A DNA stretch of 64,000 nucleotides from Leptasterias polaris (taxonomy: Eukaryota; Echinodermata; Asteroidea; Forcipulatida; Asteriidae): contig JAZGTN010000013.1 of the NCBI GenBank assembly GCA_037783415.1, positions 558,001-622,000 of the forward strand. Direction: 5' to 3'. A program made the position numbers and the translations under genes. Positions 46,931 to 59,546 of the stretch are shown here, piece by piece (position 1 is the first letter of the stretch; each line of letters begins with the position of its first letter). Below the pieces are notes generated by a model. It was not told the origin of the DNA. It was given only the letters and a program-made list of their open reading frames with translations, and did not search any database.

Positions 46931-48564
46931 TTAATGTTCTCAGTTCTACACTAAAATATAACAAACACAGTACGTTACACAAAACCGTTGCTGATAAACA
47001 CACAAAAGTTCTCAGAAACAATACTGTTATATAGGCCCTACAGGAAAAAAAATAGTCCTTTTGCAGAGCTCAAGACTGTCATACATATGTTTTAAAAGAG
47101 AAAAAAGACAGGCATTGACCGTGTGTGTTTGGGCCCAACATAAAGTTAACTTAACTTGTTGATAGGGTGGGTTTTGTCTAGTTGTGGCTTCACGGTTTGC
47201 GCAAACAAAAAAGGACAAAAGATTGAATACGCAACTGTAAAGCAGTAAATAAATTTCAGTTTCCTCAGAAATAGATTATTATCGCTGTTCTTTAAGAGTA
47301 TTGTGAGTGTTCGCCTGGATAAAATTGCTGATACAAGTTTTCTTATCTTGAGGTTCATAGCGGTTACTGTTGACACCCCTATACCCCCCAATGAAACTGT
47401 GGTTGTGAAGAAATTAGGCCAACAGGCCCTAGATGCTAAGTTATTCAGGGCTAAAATCAGCGCTTCCACCCCCCCCCCCCCGATGATTCGGAACAGTATT
47501 TTTTGAAATAAAACATTCATACAAAGAATACATGTATAGATGGCAACTAATTTAATTGGGATAGCCTATACGTAGACAAGTGAAAAGAGTAGGCCAGACG
47601 ATGAGCTGTCAGATTAGCCTAAGCCAAGTCTGTATTAAGACTGCCCCCAGACAGACAAACCAGAAACAATCAGGACACGACACATATGGCCTATACTACA
47701 CTACAGTAAAACAAAAAACAAAACCCCCCCAAAAACCTAAAAACTAACCAAATAAACAATTAACAAAAAACAAAAAACGCCCAGCAAACAAACAAAACAA
47801 CTAGTATAGAAAAGTCCTCTAAATAAAAAGCTTCAAAGTTTACCTGCTAGTACTATTGGTGCCTTTTCATGATTTCTCCAATGCTGAGCTTCAGTGCAAT
47901 TAAGTTTTTCTTTTATGTGCCCGGTTTATTATAGTTAGGCCCTATCATGGTGAAGTGACGTTTTTCTGAAAATCCAACCATTTATATGAAACCGAGGCCG
48001 TGGAAGGAAAACAGCATGCTGGGCACGAACTATTCTTGTTATTGTAGGATCTAGAGGCCCCGGCCCCCTACACATAAGGGTGCACCACACTAAATAAGCC
48101 AAAATTCATGCCCCAAGCTACTTATAATTTGTAAACCCACAACTTATTTTTAATTATAACGTTTTGGGGGTCATGCAATTAATAGATTGTGTAAATATAA
48201 GAATCTATCACAACCTGGGGGTTCTGTGCTTCAACTTTTGAGGAGACTTGATAAATTTTGGGCGTTAAAGTTGGCCCTATTTGACCGGGAAAGTGGAGAA
48301 GTGCTTCACGAAAACTTCAGCAAGTCGGTTTGAAAAAAACCCACATGTCGTGTTTTTTTCTTCTATGGGGTAGTAAGCAAAAATTCCAAACGGCTGACCT
48401 GCCAAAAATTGAAAATAATTCTGAAGTTCAGTCGTCCGAAAATATGTTTGATTGGTTTTCAAGAGGCTGAGAGACTTACACGATTTTTTGAGTATTTTTG
48501 AATCATTTAGCATTGGTTCCTATGGGAGTTTAGTGTGGTGCAACCATAAACACAGTGAAAACGT

Positions 48565-48597
48565 CATTGATCTCCAGTATAAAAATGGAGATCAATG
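48565..48597. repeat. Perfect hairpin, 12-bp arms
   Basis: CATTGATCTCCA, a 9-nt loop, then TGGAGATCAATG. Confidence 0.9.
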
Positions 48598-49077
48598 GAA
48601 AACGTGTAATGTCTCCCTCTCGTGCCCAATTTTGACTCCATAAACTCTCGTTGAAAACGCGATTTCAGTTAATGCTGAATTGCATGCATGACGTACGTAG
48701 AGACGTGTTGACTTTCTGGTGTGTATGTGTACATATAATATATACGTGTACACCACCAAAGAGGCGTCATATAAAAGACAACGTTGAGGATGTGTTCGTT
48801 TTTTAGCACCATGAAGTGGCTGTCGTGAGCAAAATGATGATATTTCTAGAAATAAATTCTACTTGATCAGGTAATGGTTGATGTTCTGTATTTGGAATAA
48901 GAGAAAAGGATACTGAATTCGACCGCCACGTTTGACTATTTATTATTTAATTATTAAAAAATTGAGGTTAACAATAATTGTTTGTATCGCGCATCGTATC
49001 GTTTATGTTTTTTGTCAAACCCATGGGTTTGAATGGTACGGTATGGAGGAAACTGGCACCACTACGTGCACAGTCAC

Positions 49078-49113
49078 ACCATGGAGGTAGAAATCTATTT
49101 CTACCTCCATGGT
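49078..49113. repeat. Perfect palindrome, 17-bp arms, 2-nt centre
   Basis: ACCATGGAGGTAGAAAT followed by CT and its exact reverse complement. It may be the heart of a small inverted-repeat element, but no larger ends were found. Confidence 0.95.
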
Positions 49114-50233
49114 CACACTCGGTCTACTACTACCCCTTAGTAATAGTAGCTGAGTTTTGCACCACTTTTCCTTCCTCATGCTATGAGTACTATGACTGAT
49201 CTGAGTTATCATGTTTTGCCGGATTAAACATTTTATTTTGTTTTTTAGCTAGGCGGCTTTTTTGCAGGCCAGCCAGGGGGCGACTTTGTATTGGCGGAAA
49301 AATTTCCGGAGCAAGCCACCACCTTCTGGACGTTTTTTTAAATATATTTTTTTAACCAATATACACCTGAGGATGATGTATTCTATCGATAGGGTTAGGA
49401 CCCAAAAATGTATTCTATAGCGGCAATAGTTATGATTATGTGGAATTTGGGCTATTCTTCCCTTTTTTTAAACATCCTTCAATGGGGGTATGTTCATCAC
49501 ATCAGAGGCCACTGTAGCTGGTTTACCTATTCCATAAATCAACAAGTCCTGGTGAATTTTCCAATGCGCATGAACGATGACCGACTCATTGGAGTATATT
49601 GCACATTTACCCGGACACACACACAGCAGGAAAACAAAAACAAAATGGTGTTTATTTTCGACGAAGCTTTTGCGATTTTCTGACGCTTTTTAAGGCCTTT
49701 AGAATTGTTCAATTTTCCTGTTTTTTTGCTGTATGTATTCAGTTAACCCATCTTGACAGGTAAGACTAAAATTTAGTGTAATCGAACAGATATTAAGGGA
49801 GCTAGAGTGGTGGCTCCCTGCGGAATTTTAGCCGTATTGGCTTTTCTTGGGGGCGATTAATCCAAGTCTAAGAGAACTAGGCTATATGACATTTGTTTCG
49901 CTATTGATTGTCTCCACGATAGTGGAACGAACCACAAGTAGAAGTACGAAAGGAGGGGGGCGAGATGACTGGTAGTGAGTGGTTGCCCAGTCAGATTACT
50001 AATAATAATATAATAATTAATATACTAAATCTAGAAAGTAGTAGGCCTACAGTACTAGTAGAATTAGAACTAGAAAAGTAGAAGAGGACCCAACAAATAT
50101 CAAAGCTAAAAAAGTGTGACTTTTCTGTAAAATTATAAAATTATTAACTCTAATTATTATTAGTTACATTTATTTAATCAACTTCATGGCCTTCAATCTG
50201 CATGTTTTACGGTATAGCCCTCCTGCTGTGGTA

Positions 50234-50410
50234 TAGACCTTATGCATATGACGTCATTTGAGTAGGGCGCCCTCACCTAGAGGTCAAAAGGAAGATGCTC
50301 ATTGGCCAGTCCTGTGCGCCGCGCGTACAAATAAGCGTGTTTCCATTGTTTCATCATCAGTTTACCTCTAAGATGGCGGCTTGGTGACGTCAATGCTTAT
50401 ATAAGGTCTA
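50234..50410. mobile_element. MITE, TAGACCTTATGCAT family, copy B (inverted)
   Basis: Same element as 26553-26707 in opposite orientation: it contains GGTCAAAAGGAAGATGCTCA and TTTACCTCTAAGATGGCGGC. The left end is intact; the right end (TATATAAGGTCTA) has drifted. It is slightly longer through an extra GGGCGCCCTCACC block. Confidence 0.85.
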
Positions 50411-50633
50411 TTGCATTGGTACGGTAGATAGATTGTGGAGCGCACTTTCACCATCCAAAACTTCTTCACAGTCTGGGGGGGGGGGGGATTCAAAGGGCAT
50501 ATGTAATTCAAAATGTTTACTGGATCTGGACCAAAATACTTTTTTACAAGACCAGAGAATCAAAATGGGAAGAAAAAACTACACAGTTTTTTATACAAGT
50601 ATTTCTTTGAACAATTCCCAAAGAGTTTGTAGG

Positions 50634-50981
50634 GTGTCATGGCCGAGTGGTTAAGAGCATCGGATTCAAGTTCTGGTGGTTTAGTCATCGGGGTGTGGGT
50701 TCGAGTCCCGGTCATGACGCTTGTGTCCTTGAGCAAGACACTTTGCTATAATTGCTTCTCTTCACCCAGGGGTATAAATGGGTACCTGCAAGGGTAGAGG
50801 TTGATATTGTGTTTGAAAAAGCCTTCGGAGCGCCATCACGGCCTGGGCTGTATACTCCCCAGGGAGCTGAGAAAGATTAAAAGGAATGTTATTGGCCCAA
50901 TGACCAGGGCACTAATGTAAAGCGCATTGAGACGTTATTGTGAAATGCGCTATATAAGAACTAGTTATTATTATTATTTTT
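50634..50981 (+). mobile_element. tRNA-Leu(CAA)-derived SINE, full length
   Basis: The first 87 nt (50634-50720) fold like a leucine tRNA: acceptor GTGTCAT/ATGACGC, box A TGGCCGAGTGG, anticodon CAA at 50667-50669 in TTCAAGT, a long variable arm, and box B GGTTCGAGTCC. A body follows with TTGTGTCCTTGAGCAAGACA (resembling the central domain of V-type SINEs) and a LINE-like tail GCGCTATATAAGAACTAGTT with (ATT)n. The tail resembles the 3' end of the LINE fragment at 4510-5508, whose reverse transcriptase type may have mobilised it. Confidence 0.85.
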
Positions 50982-51046
50982 CTCATTTGTATTAATATTA
51001 TAGGTTAGAAGGGCCCTATACTTTGATACAAAATAAAATTGAAAGA

Positions 51047-51275
51047 TATAGGTAGGTTGCAATATGACGTAAGTCGGCCATCTTTACGGGCAATTTGGAA
51101 CACACAGTCGTGCGTTACGCGTGAGAACGGCGTGCAGCACGCGCACATTTCACAAAACTCATTGCATGATTGGTTAGTGAATGACGCGGCTGCGTTAATA
51201 ATTTGAGCGCTTGACGCGCCTGCAAGCCAAAATGCGATTTGCCCGTAAAGATGGCGTCTACTGGGAACTATCTAT
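51047..51275. mobile_element. MITE, TAG(G/A)TAG(G/A)TTGCA family, copy A
   Basis: It aligns over its whole length with 56301-56526 in the same orientation: shared TTTCACAAAACTCATTGCAT and CTGCAAGCCAAAATG. Ends ATAGGTAGGTTGCA / AACTATCTAT are inverted. Confidence 0.8.
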
Positions 51276-51993
51276 TACACGGAGAGGTAGGAAAAACACA
51301 AGACTGCCAGACTTGTCCAGTCGTAAGTTTACTGACCCAACATCAAAATCATGTAGAGCAGTGTTAATTTCAAGCCCTATGTATACATACATTACATGTA
51401 CATGTACTAATCTATCTAGATCATGCTTCACTGATCGTACATGGGTTGTACATGAACACTTAATCCAATGGTAAAGCTACATAATGCATGAGGAATGGAT
51501 TTTTGAATGGTTTCAAATGGTCAATCAGCAGCAGGAGGGTATGAGATTTGTGTCTAGAATAGAAAAAGCAATGAACCTCTCTATTGAACTCCTACCTTTT
51601 CCCAAGAAGGGCAAAATATCATGCTTGATACAGCTTTGTCATTATATTTACCAAAATAATTGATATTTTAAAAGCAAATGTGCCCCTCCCAAAGTTAGTT
51701 TAAAATACTGAAAGAGTATTTGTGTTGGAACTTGGAAGTAGTTGCCCCATCTAAACATGCACCTATAGGCAGCACCTTGGAGGAAGGAAATTAGATGATG
51801 TGCAGACTCTTTAGCCCCACTATTGGATTGCTAGCCTACACATTCTTTTGAATTCAGGCATGTAACCTCTCATATTCAGCCGATTTGTTTTTTACCCCTT
51901 CTTTTCAGTGGTGGAGAGAAAAACACTGTACGAAGATCTGTATTCCAAACAGTTTCCTCATTTTGGGCAATATCAAAGTTGCATGTCCTTGTA

Positions 51994-52179
51994 TAGACCC
52001 ATTGCACAATGCGCAGCGCGCATACATGCGCGTAATTTTGGGGGTCAAAACGTGCACAAAAGGATGGTACACGTGTTTACGCACAATGCGCTTGTAAACA
52101 CGTGTACCATTCTTTTGTGCACGTTTTGACCCCCCAAATTACGCGCGTGTAGATGATGACGTCATATGCAATGGGTCTA
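51994..52179. mobile_element. Nearly fully palindromic MITE, TAGACCCATTGCA ends
   Basis: TAGACCCATTGCA and TGCAATGGGTCTA are perfect inverted ends with TA outside both. The two halves also pair internally (GGGGGTCAAAACGTGCACAAAA against TTTTGTGCACGTTTTGACCCCC), so most of the 186 bp can fold on itself. It lies about 320 bp before the first coding exon of TMEM248. Confidence 0.85.
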
Positions 52180-52501
52180 TAGTCCTGGTTCCAAATCCAG
52201 GGTGTTTTCGTGTATACATACATGTAACCAATGTTCAATGGATTGTGAATAAACCAATGAGGGAGCTATGGTGACCTGTGTTATTTTCACTATTGTATCC
52301 CGACACTGGATCCTGTGGAATAAAATTACACAGTGCCCTCTATGTTTATACAGTGTACACAAATCAAAACGTTGGTGTTGTGTGCAAAAACACAATGGTC
52401 TTGGAACCAAGAATAGTCCGTATTCAGGGGACAAGACATACTGTTATATGGCTCTAAGTGATTTTTAAATTACTGTTCTTTATTCGTAGAAAATTATTAC
52501 G

Positions 52502-55500
52502 ATGGCCTACAAGCCGCTAGAAAACCTGAAGGGGCATGTTGTGGGCAGACCTCCCCTTGTCATCTTCATTGGTTGCATGTTCCTCTTTGCTCTGTCCGTC
52601 TTTATCCTTGGCTACTACTTCAAGCACAGTGAGGTTCCAAACTATGATATGTCTGAGGTAAGTAACTTTTGAATATAAAGTAGGAAGTAGTTATTTCATT
52701 AATAATGTCTGGTACAACGCTGGATTGGTCGAAAGTAAATTCTCAATTTTGAATTTATCAGTCACACTAAAAAAAACACCTGTTGTTGTGTCACATTGTT
52801 TTAACAAGCTTTAGTATAGCAACATCAAGATCGTCAAAACCTGGTACTTTTGTTCCATCAACGGCGTAGCCAGGAATATTTCAGTTGGGGTCACAGGGGG
52901 GGGGGGGGGCATTGCTTCCAAGTTGGGGTAGACTTGACTCAAGTCCCAATCCCGTGCAAGGCCCTTCCTTGCCTCATCGTCAGAAAACTATTATTTTGCG
53001 CTCTGCATTCTCCAACCTGTTCCGCGCGCGGGACAGGGACTTGACGAACCCACAGTTGCTTGATATGTAAATTTATTCACTTACGAATATGCAAAGTTAT
53101 GGCGCATTACTTGTTGTCCAATCAAACGCGTTCAAAAAGAAGACTCGTTGATTTTTTTATTTGCGGGGGTGGTAAAGTACTTTGTCGAGGATCGAAATGC
53201 ATGAATATATATAAAAACTACAAATTTATTTGAATTCAAGTTAATATTACGTATACATTGGGATTGGTATTGTTTGCAAATGCATACTTTGAATTGTTGA
53301 CAAATGCAATTCAGCGACTTAAAACACCCACCCCCCTCTTCCGCCCGGCAGCCATTCTGGAGATGCTTACGTCCATAGATACATGATACAAACGTCACAG
53401 AGCAAGATGAATACTAAATGAAAGGGGCGGCACTTCCACGCTCCCATTGGATTTGTACATCTCCCCATTTGGGGAGATTTTTCTATTCAAATGCGTGGAG
53501 TAGGAAACGACCCCTGTCAAGTCCCTTGATCGCCACCGCATAAATAACTACATTTTGTCGGTGAGGGCGCACTGGTATTCTGTGGCTGCATGCTGGCGCG
53601 TTACGTTAGGAACCTCGCACGAGAAAGGGACTTGAATCAAGTCTAAAGTTGGGGGGGCGGGGGAAGGAAAAATGGGTTTGTCAGTGGTGGGGGTCATGTA
53701 CTCCTAGCCCTAGAACTATGAGCTTTGATCGCTATCGTCTCCACAAACCTCATAGAGTGACATGTAAAAAATCCTATTCGAAACTTTTTGCCCTTCACGT
53801 TTATGCACCTGGAGTTCTCATTTGAAACCAGGTCTCGCCAAAATTAGGCTCTATGTGTTCTATGTTTTCACAGTGAGCACGGCGCGGGTCCAGAAAATCC
53901 ACTCCTCAAAAAAAAAAGTAAAATTCTCGCTTTTTTTCTAAATCCTCGCCTTCCAGCAGCAATATGGCCGCCGCCGTAATTTATAAATGGCATGCTGCGC
54001 ATGTACAGAACATTGGTTTATGTGGAATAGCGTTGCGCGTAGCAGGACTTTTTGGTCTCTCCGGCATGTAGGCCGTGTACCGGTAATCAATGGTATGCAG
54101 CGCGCAACGCTGTTCACAGTTATCAATGGCTTATGTTTATACACGTGAACCGCTGGTTATCGTTACCAGCGTAGCGCGAAGCACACCAACTGTTCATTCC
54201 GCTGCATCGCATTGGTCAACACTTCGGCGCGCGCGCTTCCAGTGATGATAGCGACAATCCCCACCGCATTATAAGTTAAACAATATTTGCTTGGAATACG
54301 ATTAAAGTTTTTGGTTTACTTTATTGTGAAGGCCTACAAATAGCAGATGTACATGTATTTGTTTTTATAATGTTTTGTTTTCATTCTTTTAACTTTCTTT
54401 TTGAGTGGGCACTATTGCAATTTTTTCGTTGGGGGAACCTGGGGGGGGGATTGGAAATTTGTGGGGGGAACATGCCCCCCCCCCCCCCCCCCCAGGCCCC
54501 ACTGGGGCTATGCCGCTGCATCCACATTCATTAAAAAAAAATCCCAAAACTCAATTTCCACATTTTAGTTTGCCAAGTCACAACGAATAGCACAATACAT
54601 GTGTGAACACATACCAAGGCCCTGAAAATATATAATTTTTTGTTGTGCTTTCTTGACAACTTGACAAACTAACTTGATGGAATTTTCACAGTTTGGCTAC
54701 ATCATCATGATGTATTTATTGAAAATGAGAGGAGCAGAATTAATTTACTCAATTAAAAAAAACACAAGATTTTGTATTCAATTGTAATGGGGATATTTAA
54801 ATTAAATTTTTTTTTTTCAGGACTGGAACACCTTCTTGGATGATTTATCCAGTGTTGATTTTTGCCTTACCATGAATGAGTCTACTGTGACATCAGTGCT
54901 CACCACAGAGAATCCTAACAAACTGGACAACACAACTATTTCTGCAATAACGAGTCCATCGCATGAGGAAGAGGATGACTGGTTCATGAGAAGAAATTTT
55001 TCTCTGTCTGTCATGGTTATGATCGATCCCTCAATATACATGGCCAAAACGATTACAAATGTTACATTGTTTTCGAGTCTAGTTCCTGCAGCTTTGCTTG
55101 GGAAAAAAGGTAATTAGGATTAGTTTCAATCAGTTCAGGAAATCAAAGAGGGAGAAACTAGCCTCCATTTGAAAATGGTCCGGCCACAGTGAATTGCCCA
55201 CTGCCAAGAGAGTCTTGTTCAGGGGTGTGGCTTGAGTGGCCACTGAATCAGTGCGCCGTTAGAAAATATGCAAACTTTTTCTGTTTTGTCTGTTAACCAC
55301 TGTCAAATTTGTCCACAGTTGCCTCCCTATAATGTTTGCCCCTTTGTGAGGTTAAAGACTATTTCCTAAATGCTTGGTATTCATTGCAGACTCTGAAGAG
55401 ATGGTTAGTGTACAGTTTGAGGTTCCCCACCCGCTGAAGCCCCCACAGTGTGATGACCCCGCTGTGTGTCACATCGGTGTGCAGACTTGTCTCATGCTGA

Positions 55501-58500
55501 CTGGATCAGCATCTGTCTTTCCCACATCAAGGTAAATCTGTAAATCACCTTATACTAATCAGCGAGCAATCTTGCATGTATTTGTTTTTGTTCTTGATAT
55601 TTTTTTCTCATTTTGATAATACTTTTTGGCCATGTTTATTGCTTACATCAAAACTGCTTCAAACTTCAAAGTTTCATTTATTCTGGATGTCTAGCTTTGG
55701 GTAATACAAAATCTACTAATTGCATTGTGTTAAACAACAACATGGCCAGATTAGAATGACTACTAACCCTTACATGTACTTCCTATTGTCTTTGGCTATA
55801 AATCCTCCAATATCTTCCACTCTATGCTACCTCAACACCAAAATGTTTTGGCGCAGACAAGATTGGTATGCCTGGACCAGTGAAACATAAGTTATTTGGT
55901 CCTACCAAATCAGCAACTTCCTGAATAGGTTTTTTTAGGGTTAAGGTATTCTGTGAAATCACAATTTCAGTGACTTGTGATGACATAATAAATGTGCACT
56001 GATCAATCAAGCTTGAAGTATGAACCTCTTCACCTTCAGGTCTAACATGAACAAATCCTATAGTGAAATGTGAACGAGCTTCCATAGTTTTGATTACTGC
56101 ATTTTGTGAGTGGGGTGTGATGTTGATTCATTGTTTCACAAAGACACATGTGTTGTTCACGATTCATTTAGTTTATCCTTTATCAGTTTATCAGTAAATT
56201 ATACCAATGTATGCAGCTATCGGGTTGAGCAAGCAATACACCTCACCTGCTACAGATATATGATAACTAATCTGTTGTTCATGATATGAGAACATTATGC
56301 ATAGATAGATTGCACTATGACGTAAATCAGTCATCTTTATGGGCATTTGCAACACACAGTCATGCATTCGCGTGAGAATGGCGTGCAGCTTGCGCGCATT
56401 TCACAAAACTCATTGCATGATTGGTCAGTGAACAACACGGCTGTGTTAATAATTTTAGCGCCTGGCGTGCCTGCAAGCCAAAATGTAATTCGCCTGTAAA
56501 AATGGCGTCTATTGCAACCTATCTATTTATACTGCATCAGACCTAGTGCCCTGTATTGGCAAGTTATGTGCAATAATATTGTTGTGGAAGCATTTCAATG
56601 CATTTGATTTGTAAACATTGATGGAAAATAACCTTATAGGGTGACTTTGATATATTGTCTCTGCCTTTTGAATGAATTGTTTATGGATCGGTGCATTAAC
56701 TGCTATCATCAGTCTTTATCAGGTCATAGAGCAAGGAACAGACAGATCCATCGTTCATTGTCAGATGTCCAGTATGTCTGCAGAATCATAACCAGACTGG
56801 TTATTTTTTTAAACTGAAACAGCATATATGTAAATTTGTTGGAGGAATTAAGCATAGATAAATTTGTGAATCTTTTTGTTGTCTCATTCACAGGTCTAGA
56901 TCTATGTTTTGTTTACTATTTATACCATGCTTTTTTTTCTTTCACTCCAGACGTCCAGCAACGTGCAATACCACCGACTCACACCATGAGAATAGTTCAG
57001 CGTGGATGAGCTTTCGACATGAAGGTCAAGCTATTGATAATTGGTGCACTCAAGGAACAGTTGCTCATGCTAAGCACAAGTTTGATCCTCATCTAACAGT
57101 TATGTTAAGTTCAGTAAGTAAATAATAGTATTAAGTTTGATTTTTGTACATCTCAACCATGTTTTCCCCGCTTTGACTTTTTTTTTTATGGTGGCATTGT
57201 ATTGTACTTTCGTTAATTCCTACAGCAGTTCCTGTTATTGGCAGATCAGTACATGGTAGAGATCTGTACACAAACTAACTCATTTTGCCCTTTATTGCTT
57301 TTATTTGTTATTCTGACAGTAAGCCCTCCCTCTGTATAATACCTATGAAAAGCGGCGAGCTCGCGCATGCTGTAGCCGGATGAAAGTTCATAATTTCATG
57401 TACAACCAACAGTCCTGCTTTGACCATGACAACACAGCCCCTTTAACCATCATCCTTTGATTTGCATAACTTCTACAGAAGTATCACCGAGTCCAACAGA
57501 GACAGTATCTTGCCTCTTTAGTAACTTCTTGTTGACTGATTTGTTTGATCCTTACCTTTTGGTGATTTTCTTGCCTTTGTGATGCACAGCTCAGAACACG
57601 TACATATAGACCTTGTGCTTAGCTTTTTTTCAAGTAGCCAACTGGGTTTTAATAAATCGTTCTTTTTACTTGCCCAGGAAGTTTTAGTATCCCAGATTTG
57701 AACACATATTGTCATAATATTAACTCTTCAATGTTCTAATGGTTGTGGTAACCATTTTTGTTTGTTTTGTTACTTAAGCACAGGGACATAAGAAAAATGA
57801 GAAAGTTTGTCTTCATATTTCACACCGTAGAAGAATTATTTTTGAACATTTTAAACACACTAATTACACATTTTGTTAGTAGCCTGCTGTTGTTAGCTAC
57901 GATATTTTTGTTATGAACATGCTGCAATTTTTACCAGACAATGTACACTTGGTTCAGTCTACAGGGCAAGTCCTATAGTGCATAAATGAAACTCCTGGTA
58001 CCAAGTTATCACAGGTACGATTGTTTGTCAGGAATGATTTCGAAAAATTTACCACATTTTATAATACTTTCAGAAGCACTACAGGGTAATGCAGCACAAA
58101 ATGAGCTATTTATTTTAGATTGGAATGATGTCAGATGCAATGCCTTGTTCAGTCAAAAGTAAATGCTCAATTTGAATTTCATAAACTTAATCTAGCGACA
58201 CTTGTTTAGGGCAAGTTTATGTATAGACACATAACAACACCATGCAAAAATTCCAATGAAGTGTGTGTGGCACAATGATAAGTCTTTGCTGATTTTGAGG
58301 TTTTCATGCAAAAGTGTGTTCTGGACAATGACATAGCAACAGTATTACAGGTATAGTCTTTGGAATTAAAGTATAGCATTTAATAAACACCATTCAAGTC
58401 AATGTGTGAAACTGTTGCATTGCAAGTATCTTATTGCTGACAGACCTAGCCAGAAACAACAGGGTGAGCCCTTATTTCTTATCGACATGTGCACTAGCTT

Positions 58501-59546
58501 CTTTTACCACAACACACAGTATCTACGGCTTTGTTTCATTGGAAGGGACAACAATTCTGAAAGTGTTTGGCTTAAAGAGGATGTAATAGCTGCAATGGTC
58601 TTACTTTCATATTGAAGTTTTTCTTTTCTCAACACAGGCTGAGCAGTCCCTGATCAACCTACATTTGATGTACACCAGTTACTTCATGTTTTTTATGGTA
58701 ATCATGTGGGTTTGCTATGCACTCGTCAAAGGACCACCAACTAAACACAGAAATGTGCACAATACAAGCACAGAAAAAAAGGTTTGTTCTCTCAGATAGG
58801 TGCTATAAATGTGTCTGTGGGTGTGAAGGATGGCTGAATGTCGAAAAATGTTGAGCCACTCGATGAAATATGATAACCAGTTTAACTATGCTTGTGCCAA
58901 TCTCCTGTTTCAACCGTCAGCAAAACTTATATATTGGCCAGGCAGTCTTAAAGTTTTTTGTATGTGGCTTGTGAATTCCCACCATTGAAATCCAATTTTG
59001 CGTTTGTTGAGTAATGTTCTAGTTAATTTAAAGAATGCAAATGCCATGATGACTCATGGATTATGAGCCACCCCCATAAGAACCCCTCAAGAATATAAAA
59101 ATAAACCATAATAAAATTTGGGAAAATAAAGAAACAGGTCCTATGATTTCATATTTGGATATATGAACTAATTTACATATTAATGATTTCCTAATTGTAT
59201 TCATCTCTCTGTCAACCTTTACTGCTTTACTGACCTCTTGAGGATTGAGCCTCGTATACACAAAGGCAAGCCAACATGCAGTTGTGGTTCTCATAAAATT
59301 AGATTGGCATCCTTGTTCTAAATCATGTTCTAAGAGTGTTCTGTAAACACCATTTTGGAAAGAAAGGCCCAGAGATAGCAATTTTGCCTTGATTAGACCC
59401 CGGAGGTGGTTGTGCAGTATATTGTGCAGTAAACAGTTTCATCCTCTAAACAATTATTGCTCAAAGCTATAATTGCTTGCGGAACCAGTTCTAACTACAT
59501 GTACTTTATTGTGTCTTACTCTTTGCAGATTCAGCCAGCCGTTTAA
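52502..59546 (+). CDS. TMEM248: TMEM248-family membrane protein, complete (6 coding exons)
   Basis: The coding exons are 52502-52657, 54821-55109, 55390-55531, 56951-57113, 58638-58781 and 59529-59546 (TAA), 912 nt in frame for 303 residues (human TMEM248 is 314). The first exon begins at 52490 after TATTCGTAG, so a non-coding exon lies upstream. Layout: short cytosolic N-terminus with PLENLKGHVVGRPPLV, transmembrane segment about 18-40, a large loop with at least six N-glycosylation sequons and paired cysteines (CDDPAVCHIGVQTC), a second transmembrane segment about 261-282, and a short tail. Diagnostic matches are EDWNTFL after the first helix and SLINLHLMYTSYFMFFMVI before and within the second. 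The molecular function of the family is not established; topology suggests a luminal or extracellular glycosylated loop. Confidence 0.96.
52859..54518. mobile_element. DNA transposon with CA(A/G)CGGC(G/A)TAGCC ends, G-rich flanks
   Basis: The left end CAACGGCGTAGCCAG pairs with the right end GGGGCTATGCCGCTG, and both are followed inward by runs of G (or C). The terminal style resembles hAT elements; no transposase and no clean target duplication are seen. It fills most of TMEM248 intron 1 (as numbered from the first coding exon) and contains the nested element below. Confidence 0.6.
52929..53645. mobile_element. Nested element with 19-bp inverted repeats and 9-bp target duplication
   Basis: TAGACTTGACTCAAGTCCC (52929-52947) and its reverse complement with one mismatch (53627-53645) bound 717 bp. 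The 9-mer AAGTTGGGG lies directly outside both ends (52920-52928, 53646-53654). A 9-bp duplication is typical of Mutator-like elements. Each end repeat is itself a palindrome (GACTTGA-TCAAGTC), and a further GGGACTTGA / TCAAGTCCC pair lies inside (about 53036 and 53518). Confidence 0.85.
55822..56085 (-). other. Unassigned 87-codon frame in TMEM248 intron
   Basis: The product has balanced composition (for example VHVRPEGEEVHTSSLI and GPNNLCFTGPGIPIL) and looks more protein-like than its surroundings, but I recognise no family. It lies antisense in the intron before exon 56951-57113. It could be a transposon coding remnant. Confidence 0.25.
56301..56526. mobile_element. MITE, TAG(G/A)TAG(G/A)TTGCA family, copy B
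   Basis: Ends ATAGATAGATTGCA and TGCAACCTATCTAT are inverted with one mismatch. Same orientation as copy A at 51047-51275. Lies in a TMEM248 intron. Confidence 0.85.

Larger units (their letters stand above)
46931..50233. other. Intergenic stretch, no gene recognised
   Basis: It holds C-rich and A-rich simple sequence (47470-47482, 47708-47800), a 12-bp-arm hairpin at 48565-48597, a TATAAAAG at 48770-48777 with no gene behind it, and a perfect palindrome at 49078-49113. The non-coding first exon expected for TMEM248 could lie here or further right, but I cannot place it. Confidence 0.5.

Noticed and set aside
48770..48777. TATAAAAG as a promoter for a gene near 48.8 kb
   Set aside because: The next ATG opens only a five-codon frame and no coding exon follows; it could at most serve the unseen TMEM248 leader exon, for which there is no evidence.
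50634..50720. Functional tRNA-Leu(CAA) gene
   Set aside because: The tRNA-like part runs straight into a SINE body with an (ATT)n tail and no Pol III T-run after the acceptor, so it is a SINE head.
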